Position numbers and translations under genes: made by a program
Part shown: positions 51,826 through 61,181 of the stretch, piece by piece
Numbering within the stretch: position 1 is the stretch's first letter
How the letters are laid out: every line of letters starts with the position of its first letter
Origin: Mycolicibacterium canariasense
GTDB taxonomy: Bacteria; Actinomycetota; Actinomycetes; Mycobacteriales; Mycobacteriaceae
NCBI RefSeq assembly: GCF_002101555.1
Contig: NZ_LQOL01000056.1
Coordinates: 1-64,000, forward strand
Reading direction: 5' to 3'
DNA length: 64,000 nucleotides
The notes under the pieces: model-generated
What the model saw: the letters and a program-made list of their open reading frames with translations, nothing else
Databases searched by the model: none
Told to the model about the DNA's origin: nothing

Positions 51826-53744
51826 CGTGCCAGAAAACGCTCGAGCGTGCGATACAGCGCGATGTTGCTGTCCGGATTGATGAACCAGTGGCCTTCGGTT
51901 GCGTTCAGCAGGTACTCGACCTCGGCGCCGCGAGCGTTGAGAGACTCGGCGATGCGGTCGGCGTGGCGGCTCGCGACACGAACATCGTTGGCGCCGTGGA
52001 TCAAAAGTATCGGTGCGGTGATGTCGTCGACCCGGCTGATCGGTGAGCGAGCGAGCATAGCGGCTCGCTGGGCAGGGTCCTCCGGATTCCCGATGTATCG
52101 CACATAGCTGTTTTCCACGAGCCGACGGGCGAACGGGACAACCGATTCAACCAGATCGACGAGGTCCGACATGCCGGTGTAGCTGACCGCGGCGGCGAAC
52201 CGGTCCGGGGTGAACGCGGCCCCGACGAGGGCTGCATAACCACCGTAGGAGCAACCGTAGATGGCGACCCGGTCCGGGTCGGTGTGACCTTGGCTGATCG
52301 CCCAGTCGAGGGCGTCGATGAGGTCGTCGTGCATACGTCCGGCGAACTGACCGATAGCCGCCTGAGTATGGGCCTTACCATACCCCGTCGAGCCCCGAAA
52401 GTTGACCTGCAACACTGCATAACCACGGTTGGCAAGAAGCTGTACCTCGGGGTCGTAGCCCCAGCTGTCGCGATACCAAGGTCCGCCGTGGACCAGCAGT
52501 ACGGTCGGTAGGCCGCGTGGTGCAACCCCTTTCGGCAAGGTGAGGTGGCAGGGCAAGGTCAGTCCGTCGCGAGCCGTGACGCTGATCGGCGTGACGGGCG
52601 CTAGCTGGGTCGGGTCGAGATGGGGGAAGGGGCGGAACAGGCGGCGCGCCTCACCGGTGCGGTGGTCGTAGAACCAGGTGACTCCGGGATCGCGGTCGTG
52701 GGTGAAATCGACCACCCATCGTTGTGCTGTGGTATCGCAGGATATGTGGGCGGGGTCTCCGTCGGAGAGCTCGGCCAGCCGCGGCAGTACAGCGGCGAAA
52801 TGCGGGTCCAGCGGGTGGATCTCTTGACGTGCGCCGAGGTATCGGGCACCAAGAAGTTCGCCGGTTCCCGGGTGCAGGATCAAGGAGGACGGAAAGCGGC
52901 GGTCAGCCTCGGGTCTAGGAGTGTCGAGGTCGAAAATCGGGTGACTGTCCACCCCGATCTGCTCGCCGGTGCGCAGGTCCAGTCGGACCAGGCGCGTGCG
53001 GTCCGAGCCACGGGACGAACCGATCCACAGCCCGGTCCCGTCCGGGGTGGGCACAGTGGGAGTGACCGCCAAGAGGACGTCGGCCCCGCTGAACCTCGTG
53101 ATAGGGGCACGGTCACCGTCGACCCATTCCGACAGAACATGGGCACCGCCGTCCTCCATGGTGAACGCGAGCAACCGCCCTGGGGTGCGCATCCAGGACA
53201 CGACGTCACCGGGGTTTTCCGCGACCAACGTCAACCGACCGGTGGCCAGGTCGAGCTCATAGAAGTCGGCCAGCTCGGGACGGCGCATGTTGAGCGAGAC
53301 GAAGGCCGTGCCCGGTTGATCCAGAGCTAGCTGCGCGTCGAGCAGGCGGACCCCGTCGTAGGGGGTCAGGTCAATCGCGGGCTCGTCGGGTCGGTTCGGA
53401 TCGGCGCGATACAGGTGCCAGTTCTCATCGCCGTCGGTGTCCTGGTGGAGCAGCAGGTAACGTCCGTCGCTGGACCAGTAGAACGTGTCGATGTTGCGTC
53501 GGCTGTCGGAGGTAATGCGCCGGACATCGGGGGAGTCGCCGTCGGGGGAGCTCCAGTCGGAGTCTGGTGCACGCAGATGCAGGTTGAGACGGCCATGCCA
53601 TGGGGCGAGGTAGGCGACACTTGTGCCATCCGGGGACAGCAGGGCCCGGATGCGGCGGGGTAGACCGAAGAACTCTTCGACAGCGATCAATGTCGGTGGG
53701 GTGGTGGCGGGGTCCTTGGCTGGGCGAAGTTTGGTGCTCACCAA
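51711..53744 (-). CDS. S9-family prolyl oligopeptidase-type serine peptidase
   Basis: A 677-residue protein: an N-terminal beta-propeller of about 400 residues (WSPDG-type repeats: LSPDGTSVAYLAP, WSSDGRYLLLHQD) and a C-terminal alpha/beta hydrolase. IYGCSYGGYAALVGA holds the nucleophile Ser, LIHGANDVRV the Asp, and TEGHWF the His. The last 30 residues run past the usual domain end as a basic tail, possibly made by DNA joined at the 3' end. Start is TTG 53744 or GTG 53741. Confidence 0.88.
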   Translation of the reverse strand: MVSTKLRPAKDPATTPPTLIAVEEFFGLPRRIRALLSPDGTSVAYLAPWHGRLNLHLRAPDSDWSSPDGDSPDVRRITSDSRRNIDTFYWSSDGRYLLLHQDTDGDENWHLYRADPNRPDEPAIDLTPYDGVRLLDAQLALDQPGTAFVSLNMRRPELADFYELDLATGRLTLVAENPGDVVSWMRTPGRLLAFTMEDGGAHVLSEWVDGDRAPITRFSGADVLLAVTPTVPTPDGTGLWIGSSRGSDRTRLVRLDLRTGEQIGVDSHPIFDLDTPRPEADRRFPSSLILHPGTGELLGARYLGARQEIHPLDPHFAAVLPRLAELSDGDPAHISCDTTAQRWVVDFTHDRDPGVTWFYDHRTGEARRLFRPFPHLDPTQLAPVTPISVTARDGLTLPCHLTLPKGVAPRGLPTVLLVHGGPWYRDSWGYDPEVQLLANRGYAVLQVNFRGSTGYGKAHTQAAIGQFAGRMHDDLIDALDWAISQGHTDPDRVAIYGCSYGGYAALVGAAFTPDRFAAAVSYTGMSDLVDLVESVVPFARRLVENSYVRYIGNPEDPAQRAAMLARSPISRVDDITAPILLIHGANDVRVASRHADRIAESLNARGAEVEYLLNATEGHWFINPDSNIALYRTLERFLARHLGGRVKRPKRSSVNGSRRLPFCVRGPASGRPDQHSW

Positions 53745-53882
53745 CCGAGTTCAACCCCTGCCGTTGCGTCATACTCAAGGGCACGCCAGCGTGGCTCGCG
53801 TCTCGCCAGGGGACCGCCAGAGATTCGACTGGACATCGCGGAACAGTTGCCAGAGTAAAAGCCCTCACGGTTTGAGGAGACC

Positions 53883-54020
53883 ATGAAAGGCCCCTCCTCG
53901 TTGCCGTCGCGTATCGGTGCCTTATTCGCCGCGGTCAGCCTGACCGGCCCCGGGCGTGGACAACTACGGGAGCTACGCCGGTTGGGTGTTGTGCGCAGTG
54001 AGCCCGGACTGTGCTCCTGA
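53883..54020 (+). pseudogene. Gene start truncated by the 508-bp repeat
   Basis: ATG 53883 follows GAGGAG and encodes a signal-peptide-like start (MKGPSSLPSRIGALFAAVSL). From 53970 the sequence belongs to the duplicated segment and the frame ends at 54020 after an Arg-rich stretch. In another frame the repeat reads YGSYAGWVLCAVSPDCAPEL then stop, which looks more protein-like. Probably the 5' end of a secreted-protein gene cut by rearrangement or a frameshift. Confidence 0.45.
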
Positions 54021-54477
54021 ATTGCACTGATCTGGGTTAGGCGGCGAGTGCCGACATCGCCACGGCGGCGATCTCTGTCATGACAGGCCGGAACCCGTCG
54101 GCGTTGGGATTGTTTGTGGCGGAGCGCATCATGACCGACAGCACGACCTGTTGACCGCCGGGTCCGAAACCGAGTCCGACATCGTTGGTGGAGCCATATC
54201 CACCGCTACCGGTCTTGTCGGCCAGGATCCATTCCGGCGGCATCCCCGGACGCAGACTGGAGGTGGAGTTGGCCACCATCCACTCGATCAGTTGTCGGCG
54301 GGATTCCAGAGTCAAAGCTGTCCCCTCCAGTAGCGCTCGGTTGCCGTCGCCGAGAGCCTGTGGCGTGCTGGTGTCGCGCGCATCCCCGGGTGTGGCGGAG
54401 TTCAGCTCCGTCTCCCAGCGATCGAGGCGAGTCTCGTTGTCGCCGATGCTGCGGGCGAACTCCGTAATTGCTGACGG
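53970..54477 (+). repeat. 508-bp direct repeat, copy 1
   Basis: Matches 61963-62470 at a constant offset of 7,993 bp with no difference found by eye. It holds the last 146 codons of the beta-lactamase gene plus 67 bp beyond its stop. Here it lies in the complete gene. Confidence 0.9.
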
Positions 54478-54924
54478 GCCTCCGACGGTCTTGAGCAGGT
54501 AGTTGGTCGCGGCATTGTCGCTCTTCTGCAGCGCAGCCGCGCACAGCTCTGCGACAGGGATGCTGCGGCCGACCCAGGTTTCGGTAACCGGGGAGTTGGG
54601 AACAATGTCGGCGCCGTGAACCGTGACCGAGTCGGTGAGTGCGAGTTCCCCGCGTTCTGCCTTCTGCAGAACGCGCGCGGCAACGTAGGTCTTGACCGAG
54701 GAGCACATCGCGAACCGGTCGTGGTTCCGGTGTGTAATGGTGTTTTGGGTCTTGAGATCCAGTGCGTACAGACCTATCCGGGCTTGATGACGTAGTTCGG
54801 CCTCGAGGATGTAGCCTACGACGTCGGGTGCGGGTCGGGCATCTGCCCTTAGCGGGTGGGCCACCGTCAAGGCGGTGATGGCGAGCGCGCCGGTGAGCAC
54901 GCTTCTGCGTGAAATGCTTGTCAT
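54037..54924 (-). CDS. Class A beta-lactamase, TAT-exported
   Basis: A 295-residue serine beta-lactamase. SRRSVL at residues 5-10 with a hydrophobic stretch is a TAT signal. Catalytic elements: Ser75-x-x-Lys78 in MCSSVK (Ambler 70-73), Ser135-Asp-Asn (130), Glu171-x-x-x-Asn175 (166-170) and Lys237-Thr-Gly (234). The S-x-x-K is CSSVK rather than the common STFK. ATG 54924 chosen. The 3' half is duplicated 8 kb away. Confers hydrolysis of penicillins by family; spectrum not predictable. Confidence 0.93.
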   Translation of the reverse strand: MTSISRRSVLTGALAITALTVAHPLRADARPAPDVVGYILEAELRHQARIGLYALDLKTQNTITHRNHDRFAMCSSVKTYVAARVLQKAERGELALTDSVTVHGADIVPNSPVTETWVGRSIPVAELCAAALQKSDNAATNYLLKTVGGPSAITEFARSIGDNETRLDRWETELNSATPGDARDTSTPQALGDGNRALLEGTALTLESRRQLIEWMVANSTSSLRPGMPPEWILADKTGSGGYGSTNDVGLGFGPGGQQVVLSVMMRSATNNPNADGFRPVMTEIAAVAMSALAA

Positions 54925-54978
54925 TAACAACGGCTTTCGGTCTGAGGTGGCGCACCCGGGGTGCGGCGAGGGTTGAAC

Positions 54979-55950
54979 TCACGGCGTGAGCAGTACGCTG
55001 CCGGTGGTTCTGCGTGCTCCGATGTCCGCGTGAGCCTTTCGTGCCTGCGCGAGCGGATAGACGGTGGGGGCAACGGTGCCGAAGATGCCGCCTCGTAGTG
55101 CATCGAAGATGGCAGCAGACCCGGCAGCCACCAGATCGGGGGTGTTGACGTACTGACCAGTGCTGGGCTGAACGAAGCGTACGTTCCGCTCGGCGAGGTC
55201 GCCCGGGTCAACAAGGGGCAGCCCTGCGGCATGACCGTACAAGACAGCCGTGCCACCAGGTTTCACGAGCGGCCAGAGTTTGGCGAAGCCCGGTCCTCCC
55301 ACGCCGTCGAAGAGCACGTCGATGCTTCGGGCACCGACGATGGCGATGATGTCGTCACCAGCGGAACCGGGTTGTGCAGAGACCACCACGTCTTCGATCC
55401 CGGCTTGGCGCACCTGCGCTGCTTTGTGCTCGGAGCCGACGATGCCGATCACGCGAACGCCCGAAACGCTCAGCCACCGAGTCAGCAATGTGCCCACCCC
55501 GCCGGCGGCCGGACCGACGACCACGATATCCCCCGGTTTGACCTCGACGATGAGATTGATCAGTGCCCACACCAGCATGCCTTTGGACAGCACTGCAGCA
55601 GCTGCTTCGGTGGTGATGTCATCGGGTAGGGCGACCAGCTGGCCGCCGTCGATGAGACGTTGTTCGGCGTAGGCACCAAGGTCGGTCCAATAGGCGACAC
55701 GGTCTCCGACGTTCCATCGTGACGCTTTATCCGCCACCTCGGTGACCCTTCCGGCGCCCTCCATACCCAAAACTGCCGGGAAGTCGCGCAACGGGAAGAT
55801 TCCTGCACGGAAGATGAGGTCGACGTAGTTTACGCCGATGTGGTCATGGGTCAGCTGAACCTCGCCATGTTTCGGTGGGGGAAGAGTGCGGTCGCTGAAC
55901 TGCAGCACTTCCGGGCCACCATGAGAGTGAATGTATACGACACCGCTCAC
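54979..55950 (-). CDS. Quinone oxidoreductase, zinc-independent MDR family (QOR-like)
   Basis: A 323-residue NADPH-dependent reductase. HIGVNYVDLIFRAGIFPLRD and FPAVLGMEGAGRVTEV are the N-terminal MDR features, and VVVGPAAGGVGTLLTRWLSV is the NADPH motif (A-A-G-G-V-G). No zinc ligands, as in QOR/zeta-crystallin. GTG 55950 follows AGGATTT; an upstream frame to 55998 is open. Lies 54 bp before the beta-lactamase gene in the same direction. Confidence 0.88.
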   Translation of the reverse strand: MSGVVYIHSHGGPEVLQFSDRTLPPPKHGEVQLTHDHIGVNYVDLIFRAGIFPLRDFPAVLGMEGAGRVTEVADKASRWNVGDRVAYWTDLGAYAEQRLIDGGQLVALPDDITTEAAAAVLSKGMLVWALINLIVEVKPGDIVVVGPAAGGVGTLLTRWLSVSGVRVIGIVGSEHKAAQVRQAGIEDVVVSAQPGSAGDDIIAIVGARSIDVLFDGVGGPGFAKLWPLVKPGGTAVLYGHAAGLPLVDPGDLAERNVRFVQPSTGQYVNTPDLVAAGSAAIFDALRGGIFGTVAPTVYPLAQARKAHADIGARRTTGSVLLTP

Positions 55951-56085
55951 GCGCAAATCCTGTTCGTAGTCGAATGATTGGCAGTTTGGCGCGCCCACAC
56001 CGCAGCCCTCGAACTAGCTCATCCGTATCGCTTACGGAGCCCCCGAGCGGTCTCTGCCTGCGGTGACGCCCCTTTTGCTGGCTGG

Positions 56086-56358
56086 TCACAAGTGCTGGCG
56101 ATGACCCGTTTCAGCGGCCTGCGTGATCGCCTCGAGCACCCGGTGACGATCGAGCGCGACCGCGAAGTCCGGTGCATCGGCGGTCCCGTCGCGGAGGTCT
56201 GCGGCGAACTGGGCGTAGAGGCGGGCGACACCCACCGCGGGTGCATCGAGGTACAGGTCGGGACCCGCATATGCGGGTGGGACCTGTAGCCGCTGGACAT
56301 ACACGGACCCTAGACGAGTGTCGCCCCGCTGGCAATACGATACGTCTCGTATTGACAC
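56086..56358 (-). pseudogene. Gfo/Idh/MocA oxidoreductase C-terminal fragment
   Basis: About 75 residues (GSVYVQRLQVPPAYAGPDLY ... APDFAVALDRHRVLEAITQA) match the very end of Gfo/Idh/MocA sugar oxidoreductases. The NAD-binding domain is absent: upstream of about 56305 the frame enters promoter-like DNA. A remnant left after loss of the 5' part. Confidence 0.7.
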
Positions 56359-56380
56359 GAGACGAAACGAATCGTATTGT
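56334..56380 (+). promoter_or_regulatory. Promoter with overlapping inverted repeats
   Basis: TTGACA (56352-56357), 17 bp, TATTGT (56375-56380): a strong housekeeping-type promoter. Overlapping it are AATACGA/TCGTATT (56334-56340 with 56347-56353) and GTCTCGT/ACGAGAC (56344-56350 with 56357-56363), dimer-operator-like. Thirteen bases around the -35 are shared exactly with the promoter at 61852. Confidence 0.7.
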
Positions 56381-56748
56381 TGCTAGCGCGACACACGGTT
56401 GCTGGCCCCGCAAGGAGTCCTATGCCGCCGGTGCCGTGCCGATCACTTCGGTGGCGGTGCTCTCCAGAGGGACAACGAGATTGGCACGCGAGCAGCACTC
56501 CGCCCCCTTTATCCGACAGCCTCCACGAGCACGCCGGGGGCAGCGGCGTCGCTCGCCTGGGAAACGCAACCTCTCAACGCCCGCCACAACGCTGACAGGC
56601 ACGCCGTCGCTGCTTGAGCCGGAGCCGCATCCCTTAGGTACGTCGCGACCGACTCGGTGGCAGTCGAGGCCGGGTCGGTGCGACATGCCGCGTCGCTGGA
56701 AACACGGAGCACGTTTCACCCTGATCCATCTACGAATACGCAGGAGCA
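56381..56748 (+). other. Probable non-functional stretch downstream of the promoter
   Basis: The strong promoter reads into this 370-bp stretch. AAGGAGTCCT precedes ATG 56422, but the 57-codon frame it opens has no protein-like character. No gene is supported. A lost or frameshifted gene is possible. Confidence 0.35.
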
Positions 56749-57399
56749 ATGACGTCACCCGTTGAAGTCCGGTCCCGCCGGTTCCCTTGGCGACCCATCC
56801 GCATCGTCCGCAACAATCTCCGTAGCTTCCTCGCGATCAACGCGGCCATGTACGGCCTGTTCCTCCTCGGCTTCGCCACGGGGCTCGTATTCCCGAATCT
56901 CGTGCACGCGCAGGAAACTCGGCTGGTCGAAGACGGTACGACGGACCTCGTCCGGTCTCTGATCGACCGCCCTTGGCTCTTTGCGCTGACCATCCTCGCG
57001 GTGAACACCCTAAAGATGGGCGCGCTCACAATCGTTCTGCCATCGATGATGGTGCCCTTCGCGGGGATCGCGCTGTCCGCGTATTGGGCTTTCACGACAG
57101 GGATCACACTCGTGCCGTCGAGTGACATCGGCTGGGTGGCGCTGGTCCCTCACTCCCTGACGATCGTCATCGAGTTCCAGGCCTACATCCTGCTGCTACT
57201 TGGTGCGTACCTGCTCGGTAAGAACTGGGTCCGGCCGGCAGCGGCCGGTTCCGACACCCGACGTGGCGGCTATCTCCGCGGACTTCGCCAACTGGGATGG
57301 CTGGCCCTCGCCGCCGCCCTCCTGCTCATCGTCGGCGCCGTCTATGAGGCGTTCTCGCTGAGGTACCTCCTACACCCACTAGCGCAATGGATTTTGTAA
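56749..57399 (+). CDS. SpoIIM-like integral membrane protein
   Basis: A 216-residue protein with five TM helices. NNLRSFLAINAAMYGLFLLG and the segment PHSLTIVIEFQAYILLLLGA resemble the SpoIIM/DUF95 membrane family (usual P-H-G-x-x-E). AGGAG lies 4 bp before ATG 56749. Role in vegetative actinobacteria unknown. The stop overlaps the next ATG (TAATG). Confidence 0.7.
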   Translation: MTSPVEVRSRRFPWRPIRIVRNNLRSFLAINAAMYGLFLLGFATGLVFPNLVHAQETRLVEDGTTDLVRSLIDRPWLFALTILAVNTLKMGALTIVLPSMMVPFAGIALSAYWAFTTGITLVPSSDIGWVALVPHSLTIVIEFQAYILLLLGAYLLGKNWVRPAAAGSDTRRGGYLRGLRQLGWLALAAALLLIVGAVYEAFSLRYLLHPLAQWIL

Positions 57400-57769
57400 T
57401 GGCAAACGGCCCAGGAACAACGGAGCGGGCCGGCCGACCAAAAGGCGTGCCCAACGATTTCGACCCAACACCGCCGGCGCCGGCCGGCCCACTGGCCATC
57501 GACACGAACTCCGACTGGGAGCTGGTCGCCGCCGCCGAGTATCCGCAGCCAGGATCGCGCTCCGGGAGGCGGGGGAAGGTGTTGGGGTCGTTGCCCGACG
57601 CGGGCATCGGAAACGCCCTCGACGCGTTGCCCGTTGCCTTTCGGATGGCGGTGGACTTCGCCGACGTCGAGAGCTCACCTGCACGGAGATCAGTGCGATC
57701 GTGTGCCCGCCGCCGGGAACCGCCATATCCCGAACCCGCCGCAGTCGATGCGGCTACCTGTCCTGTTAA
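57399..57769 (+). pseudogene. Frameshifted ECF sigma factor remnant
   Basis: The frame from ATG 57399 ends a plausible segment with GNALDALPVAFRMAVDFADVE, region 4.1 of a SigE/SigH-type sigma factor. The next part (TEISAIVCPPPGTAISRTRR, matching the region 4.2 helix-turn-helix) is present but in another frame, ending at TAA 57769. Regions 1-3 are missing. So the gene is broken by deletion and by a frameshift at about 57670. Confidence 0.65.
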
Positions 57770-57882
57770 CCGCCGTCGCCACCGACCTCGGATTCGCGGG
57801 AGTTCCAGCAGAAGGACGGGTAGTTGCACCATCGACGGCCAGCGGCATCGGCAACCGTCAGAAACACGAGGATGTAGTCGTC

Positions 57883-58626
57883 ATGAGAAGCCGGACCCCA
57901 TCGAAATCATCTGCAGCATCAACGAATTTTCACGTGACGCGTCGGACGCTCTACGCGATGGCAGTGGGCGCGGCGGTGGCCGCGATGGTCATTTGTGGCG
58001 GCCCGGGACAGGCGAACGGGGAGCCGACGGTCTCCTCCCTCGCCAGCTGCGCCGATGTCGAAGTCGTTTTTGCTCGCGGCACCTTCGAGAGCCCAGGCGT
58101 GGGAAAGGTCGGTGAACCATTCATCGAAGCGATACGCCAACGGCTACCCGACCGCACCGTGGGAACTTACCCTGTCAACTATCTGGCGTCCCTACAGTTC
58201 GATCGCGCCGTCGAAGGCATCGTGGATGCCGCCAACCGCCTGCGACATGTCGCGGACCGTTGCCCCGCCACCGACATCGTCGTCGGCGGGTACTCTCAGG
58301 GCGCGGCCGTCAGCGCTTACCTCACCAGCGAGACCGTTCCCGCCGGATACGCGCTGACCGCGCTACCCCCGGACATCGCCGAGAAGATCACCGCGGTGGT
58401 CCTGTTCGGTAAACCGTCACCGAGAGTGCTGACCCTATTGCAGCGTGACGCCCCTGCGATCGAGATCAGCCCCGCCTTCGACGACAGGACCATCGAACTC
58501 TGCGCGCCACGGGACCCGGTCTGCGAATCGGGCGGCCTCGACCGCGTCGCCCACAGCGCCTACGCCGTCAATGGAATGGATGATCAGGCCGCCGAATTTG
58601 TGATCGGCCGCCTGCGGAACCACTGA
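57883..58626 (+). CDS. Cutinase-family secreted serine esterase
   Basis: A 247-residue protein with an N-terminal signal segment (about 25-45) and a cutinase domain. VVGGYSQGAAVSAYL holds the nucleophile Ser in G-Y-S-Q-G, ELCAPRDPVCESGG the Asp with paired cysteines, and RVAHSAYA the His. Cutinase-like proteins of mycobacteria hydrolyse lipids or mycolate esters. ATG 57883 chosen; GAGG lies 11 nt upstream. Confidence 0.9.
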   Translation: MRSRTPSKSSAASTNFHVTRRTLYAMAVGAAVAAMVICGGPGQANGEPTVSSLASCADVEVVFARGTFESPGVGKVGEPFIEAIRQRLPDRTVGTYPVNYLASLQFDRAVEGIVDAANRLRHVADRCPATDIVVGGYSQGAAVSAYLTSETVPAGYALTALPPDIAEKITAVVLFGKPSPRVLTLLQRDAPAIEISPAFDDRTIELCAPRDPVCESGGLDRVAHSAYAVNGMDDQAAEFVIGRLRNH

Positions 58627-58663
58627 GTGAGACAGCGGCGCCCGCCGCCTGCACTTCCGATGC

Positions 58664-58687
58664 TCACCTAAGGTGCCATGTCACCTA
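58664..58687. promoter_or_regulatory. Operator-like repeats before the SDR gene
   Basis: TCACCTA occurs at 58664-58670 and 58681-58687, 17 bp apart, and the intervening AGGTG makes inverted pairs (CACCT-A-AGGTG and AGGTG-N6-CACCT). The pattern suits binding of a dimeric regulator such as TetR, MarR or HxlR. Confidence 0.5.
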
Positions 58688-58736
58688 GTTGATAAATGTC
58701 AAACACAACAACGCTTTTCGACAAAAGGAGGATGAG

Positions 58737-59483
58737 ATGGCTCAGCTCGAAGGAAAGACAGCACTGATCACCGGCGGCACATCCGGCATCGGTTATGCGA
58801 CGGCGCGCGCCTTCGCCGACGAGGGCGCCAAGGTGTTCATCACCGGGCGTACCCAACAGCGCGTCGACGCCGCCGCAGCATCGCTGGGTTCCGGTGTCGT
58901 CGGTGTTGCCAGCGATGTCACCCGCACCGAGGATCTGGATCGACTGGTCGAAGTCATCCGCGACGCAGGTGCCGGCCTTGACATCGTCTTCACCAACGCC
59001 GGCAGTGGCGAGTTCGCCACGCTGGAGGACGAGACACCCGAACACCTCATCGACACGTTCAACCGCAACGTGGGCGGGACGGTGTTCACCGTGCAGAAGA
59101 CGCTGCCGCTACTCAATCCCGGTGCCTCGATCGTGCTGTCCGGCTCCACTGCGGCCACCAGGGGTATGCCGGCATTCGGCGCCTACGCCGCGGCGAAGGC
59201 TGCTGTCCGGTCCTTCGGCCGCACCTGGGCCACCGAGTTGGGCGAGCGTGGCTTTCGGGTCAACACAATCATTCCCGGTCCCATCCTGACCGAGGGACTC
59301 ACCGAGCTGGTGCCTGACGAAGACCAGCGGCAGGTGTTCTTCGACGGTCTGGCAACGAACCCGATGAAGCGGATAGGTGATCCTGCCGAACTGGCCGCCG
59401 TGGCGGTGTTCCTCGGCTCCGATGCGAGCAGCTTCATGACGGGTGCGGAGATCTTCGTCGACGGGGGCATCAACCAGGTTTAG
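58737..59483 (+). CDS. Short-chain dehydrogenase/reductase
   Basis: A 248-residue classical SDR. ALITGGTSGIGYATARAFA binds the cofactor, IVFTNAGSGEFATLE is the NAG motif, LSGSTAATRG holds the Ser and FGAYAAAKAAVRS the Tyr-x-x-x-Lys. ITGRTQQRVDAA after strand 2 suggests NADPH. ATG 58737 is preceded by AAAAGGAGG. An operator-like repeat lies upstream and a regulator fragment lies convergently downstream, suggesting the pair was once regulator plus target. Confidence 0.92.
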   Translation: MAQLEGKTALITGGTSGIGYATARAFADEGAKVFITGRTQQRVDAAAASLGSGVVGVASDVTRTEDLDRLVEVIRDAGAGLDIVFTNAGSGEFATLEDETPEHLIDTFNRNVGGTVFTVQKTLPLLNPGASIVLSGSTAATRGMPAFGAYAAAKAAVRSFGRTWATELGERGFRVNTIIPGPILTEGLTELVPDEDQRQVFFDGLATNPMKRIGDPAELAAVAVFLGSDASSFMTGAEIFVDGGINQV

Positions 59484-59488
59484 CCGGT

Positions 59489-59716
59489 CTATTTGAGGTC
59501 GGGACGCGGCACGGTGCCCTCGCGCAACAGCCTCTCGTGTACAACGGCGAAGATGTCGGCGAGGGCATCCTCGTGCTCGGGATCCAAATCGGCGAAGAAC
59601 GTCCGGTGCGGTTCGCCCCGGGTGGGCTGCGTGGCGTGGGTAAGTCCGCATCCAGCCGGGGCCGCGCACGATATGGGGGCGCGTTGGTCGCCCTTCTCAG
59701 TCCGCCCACGAATCAT
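59489..59716 (-). pseudogene. MarR-like regulator C-terminal fragment
   Basis: The last 40 residues (FFADLDPEHEDALADIFAVV ... LLREGTVPRPDLK) look like the C-terminal dimerisation helix of a MarR-type regulator. No DNA-binding domain precedes it; upstream of about 59620 the frame is unlike any family. Assignment tentative. Confidence 0.4.
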
Positions 59717-60193
59717 GGATAATGAGGATATCCACGAAGGACGCGAAAAGCATTGCGATGGCTGTCAAATAGAGCTATCTAGCGTCACGACGAGCGTCTT
59801 GTTGCGGCCGGATGCTTGCGGGACGCATCCGACAATTCCCCGGCGGGGGCGAGGTTGGGCTACTGGAGTTCTCGGCCGGGCAGAACCGTGGGATTCGAAA
59901 GCGACAGGCAGCGACCCGTCCATCGAAAATTGTTGCAGCAGTAGAGTTTGCGAACTCTAGTAGAGAAGTGCGAGATTTGGTTTGGTCGTATTCCCCTCCG
60001 AACGATCGCTACCGCGGTTGACTGTCGGCGCAGCTGCAACCGCCAAACACGGACGCCTTGACGCGCCGACAGCTGCTCGACGGTGCCGTGAGAATGACGC
60101 GTCCCGCGGGACTGAGCACGACCGCTCGGGGGTACTGACCGTCCTGGTGATCGTGTGAGGGGCGCGTGGGCTGTACGCAGGCCAGCGCTCAAG
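59717..60193. other. Non-coding or degenerate stretch
   Basis: No supported gene. A perfect inverted repeat TAGAGTT-TGCG-AACTCTA lies at 59942-59959 and could be an operator or a small terminator. Frames on both strands show Arg/Ser-rich translations typical of non-coding GC-rich DNA. Confidence 0.35.
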
Positions 60194-60484
60194 ATGCGAA
60201 CACTGCTGCTCCAAGATGATTCCGGCGACATTGTCGGCCGACTCGTTGTCCCAGGTGGTGATGCGGCGCTCAAGCCAGGCCTGCTAGTCCACCTGCGCGC
60301 GTCCAGCGGCGAGCGCTGCGCCGTAGGACGCGGTGGGGTCGTCGTGCTGAACGATGAATATCTACAGGGACTTCGGGAGAGTCCGTCGTTTCGAGCGTCG
60401 GTGGCAGCAATCCGTGTTGATGCCAGTTCGGCGGAAGGGCCGGAGAATCCTGCGGTGGTCACGTCGACCGGTCGCGTGTCGTGA
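60194..60484 (+). CDS. Hypothetical 96-residue protein
   Basis: From ATG 60194 the frame encodes a balanced, soluble-looking protein (MRTLLLQDDSGDIVGRLVVP, later VVVLNDEYLQGLRESPSF). The composition is more protein-like than other frames in this stretch. No family recognised, no clear ribosome-binding site. May be a short real gene or a fragment. Confidence 0.4.
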   Translation: MRTLLLQDDSGDIVGRLVVPGGDAALKPGLLVHLRASSGERCAVGRGGVVVLNDEYLQGLRESPSFRASVAAIRVDASSAEGPENPAVVTSTGRVS

Positions 60485-61181
60485 TTTCGACGTGTCGTTC
60501 GAGGCGGTTGCTACGGTCCTTGGCCAGCACGGCGCGCGGCGGTCGAACCAGCTGTCCACTGCCGTCCGCCATCTCGGTGAATGCACGGATTCCCGGGCGG
60601 CCCTGGGCATCTCATCGATCGCAGTGTAGCCGAGTCGCACGGATAAGAGATAGAGCCTCTCATGCCGCAACACCGATATGCAGGTCGTCATGCCTGAGCA
60701 CCGGCCCCGCATCCCGTGGCCACATCGGCGCTGACCCGCCATGGACGAGGCCAAGTGTGCGCGACAAGCCGTGCCGCCGCGGCCGCGCCATCACAAATCA
60801 TCAACTTCCGCCTGTCTTTCGGCGAGGTGGTGCGAGAAGCGCTACAGCAGGCGCGTGATGGCTCTCTGAGACCCCAGTGGCGTGAAAAGTCGCAGCCAGC
60901 AGCAGGCTGTCCCATCTGCACGTCGGCGATCGATACGAGATCCTTCTGCCCGTCGTCAGGGTGCGGTAGGAAGTTGAGGCGACCATCGCGTCGTCGGATC
61001 TGGAGGAGGTCCGCCAGGCCCGGGTGTGCGGTGTCTCGGTCAGTCCCGGAGCGACGGCGCGGATCTCGCAGTCCGCGATCGCACCGTTCGAGTCGCCGAC
61101 AGCTGGGGATGGGCGATTGAGGGGAATGGCTGGATGACGCTAGGGGCACGACAAGCAATGAACGACGCGGTGCTGCAGAAG
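60485..61181. other. Degenerate stretch without a supported gene
   Basis: About 700 bp with overlapping short frames on both strands, none with recognisable domains or a ribosome-binding site. On the minus strand between 60900 and 61100 a segment (RRDGRLNFLPHPDDGQKDLV) has protein-like composition and may be part of a decayed gene. Nothing more can be supported. Confidence 0.35.

Noticed and set aside
56422..56595. 57-codon ORF after AAGGAGTCCT downstream of the strong promoter
   Set aside because: The translation is Arg/Ser/Pro-rich with no protein-like pattern; the ribosome-binding site may be left from a lost gene.
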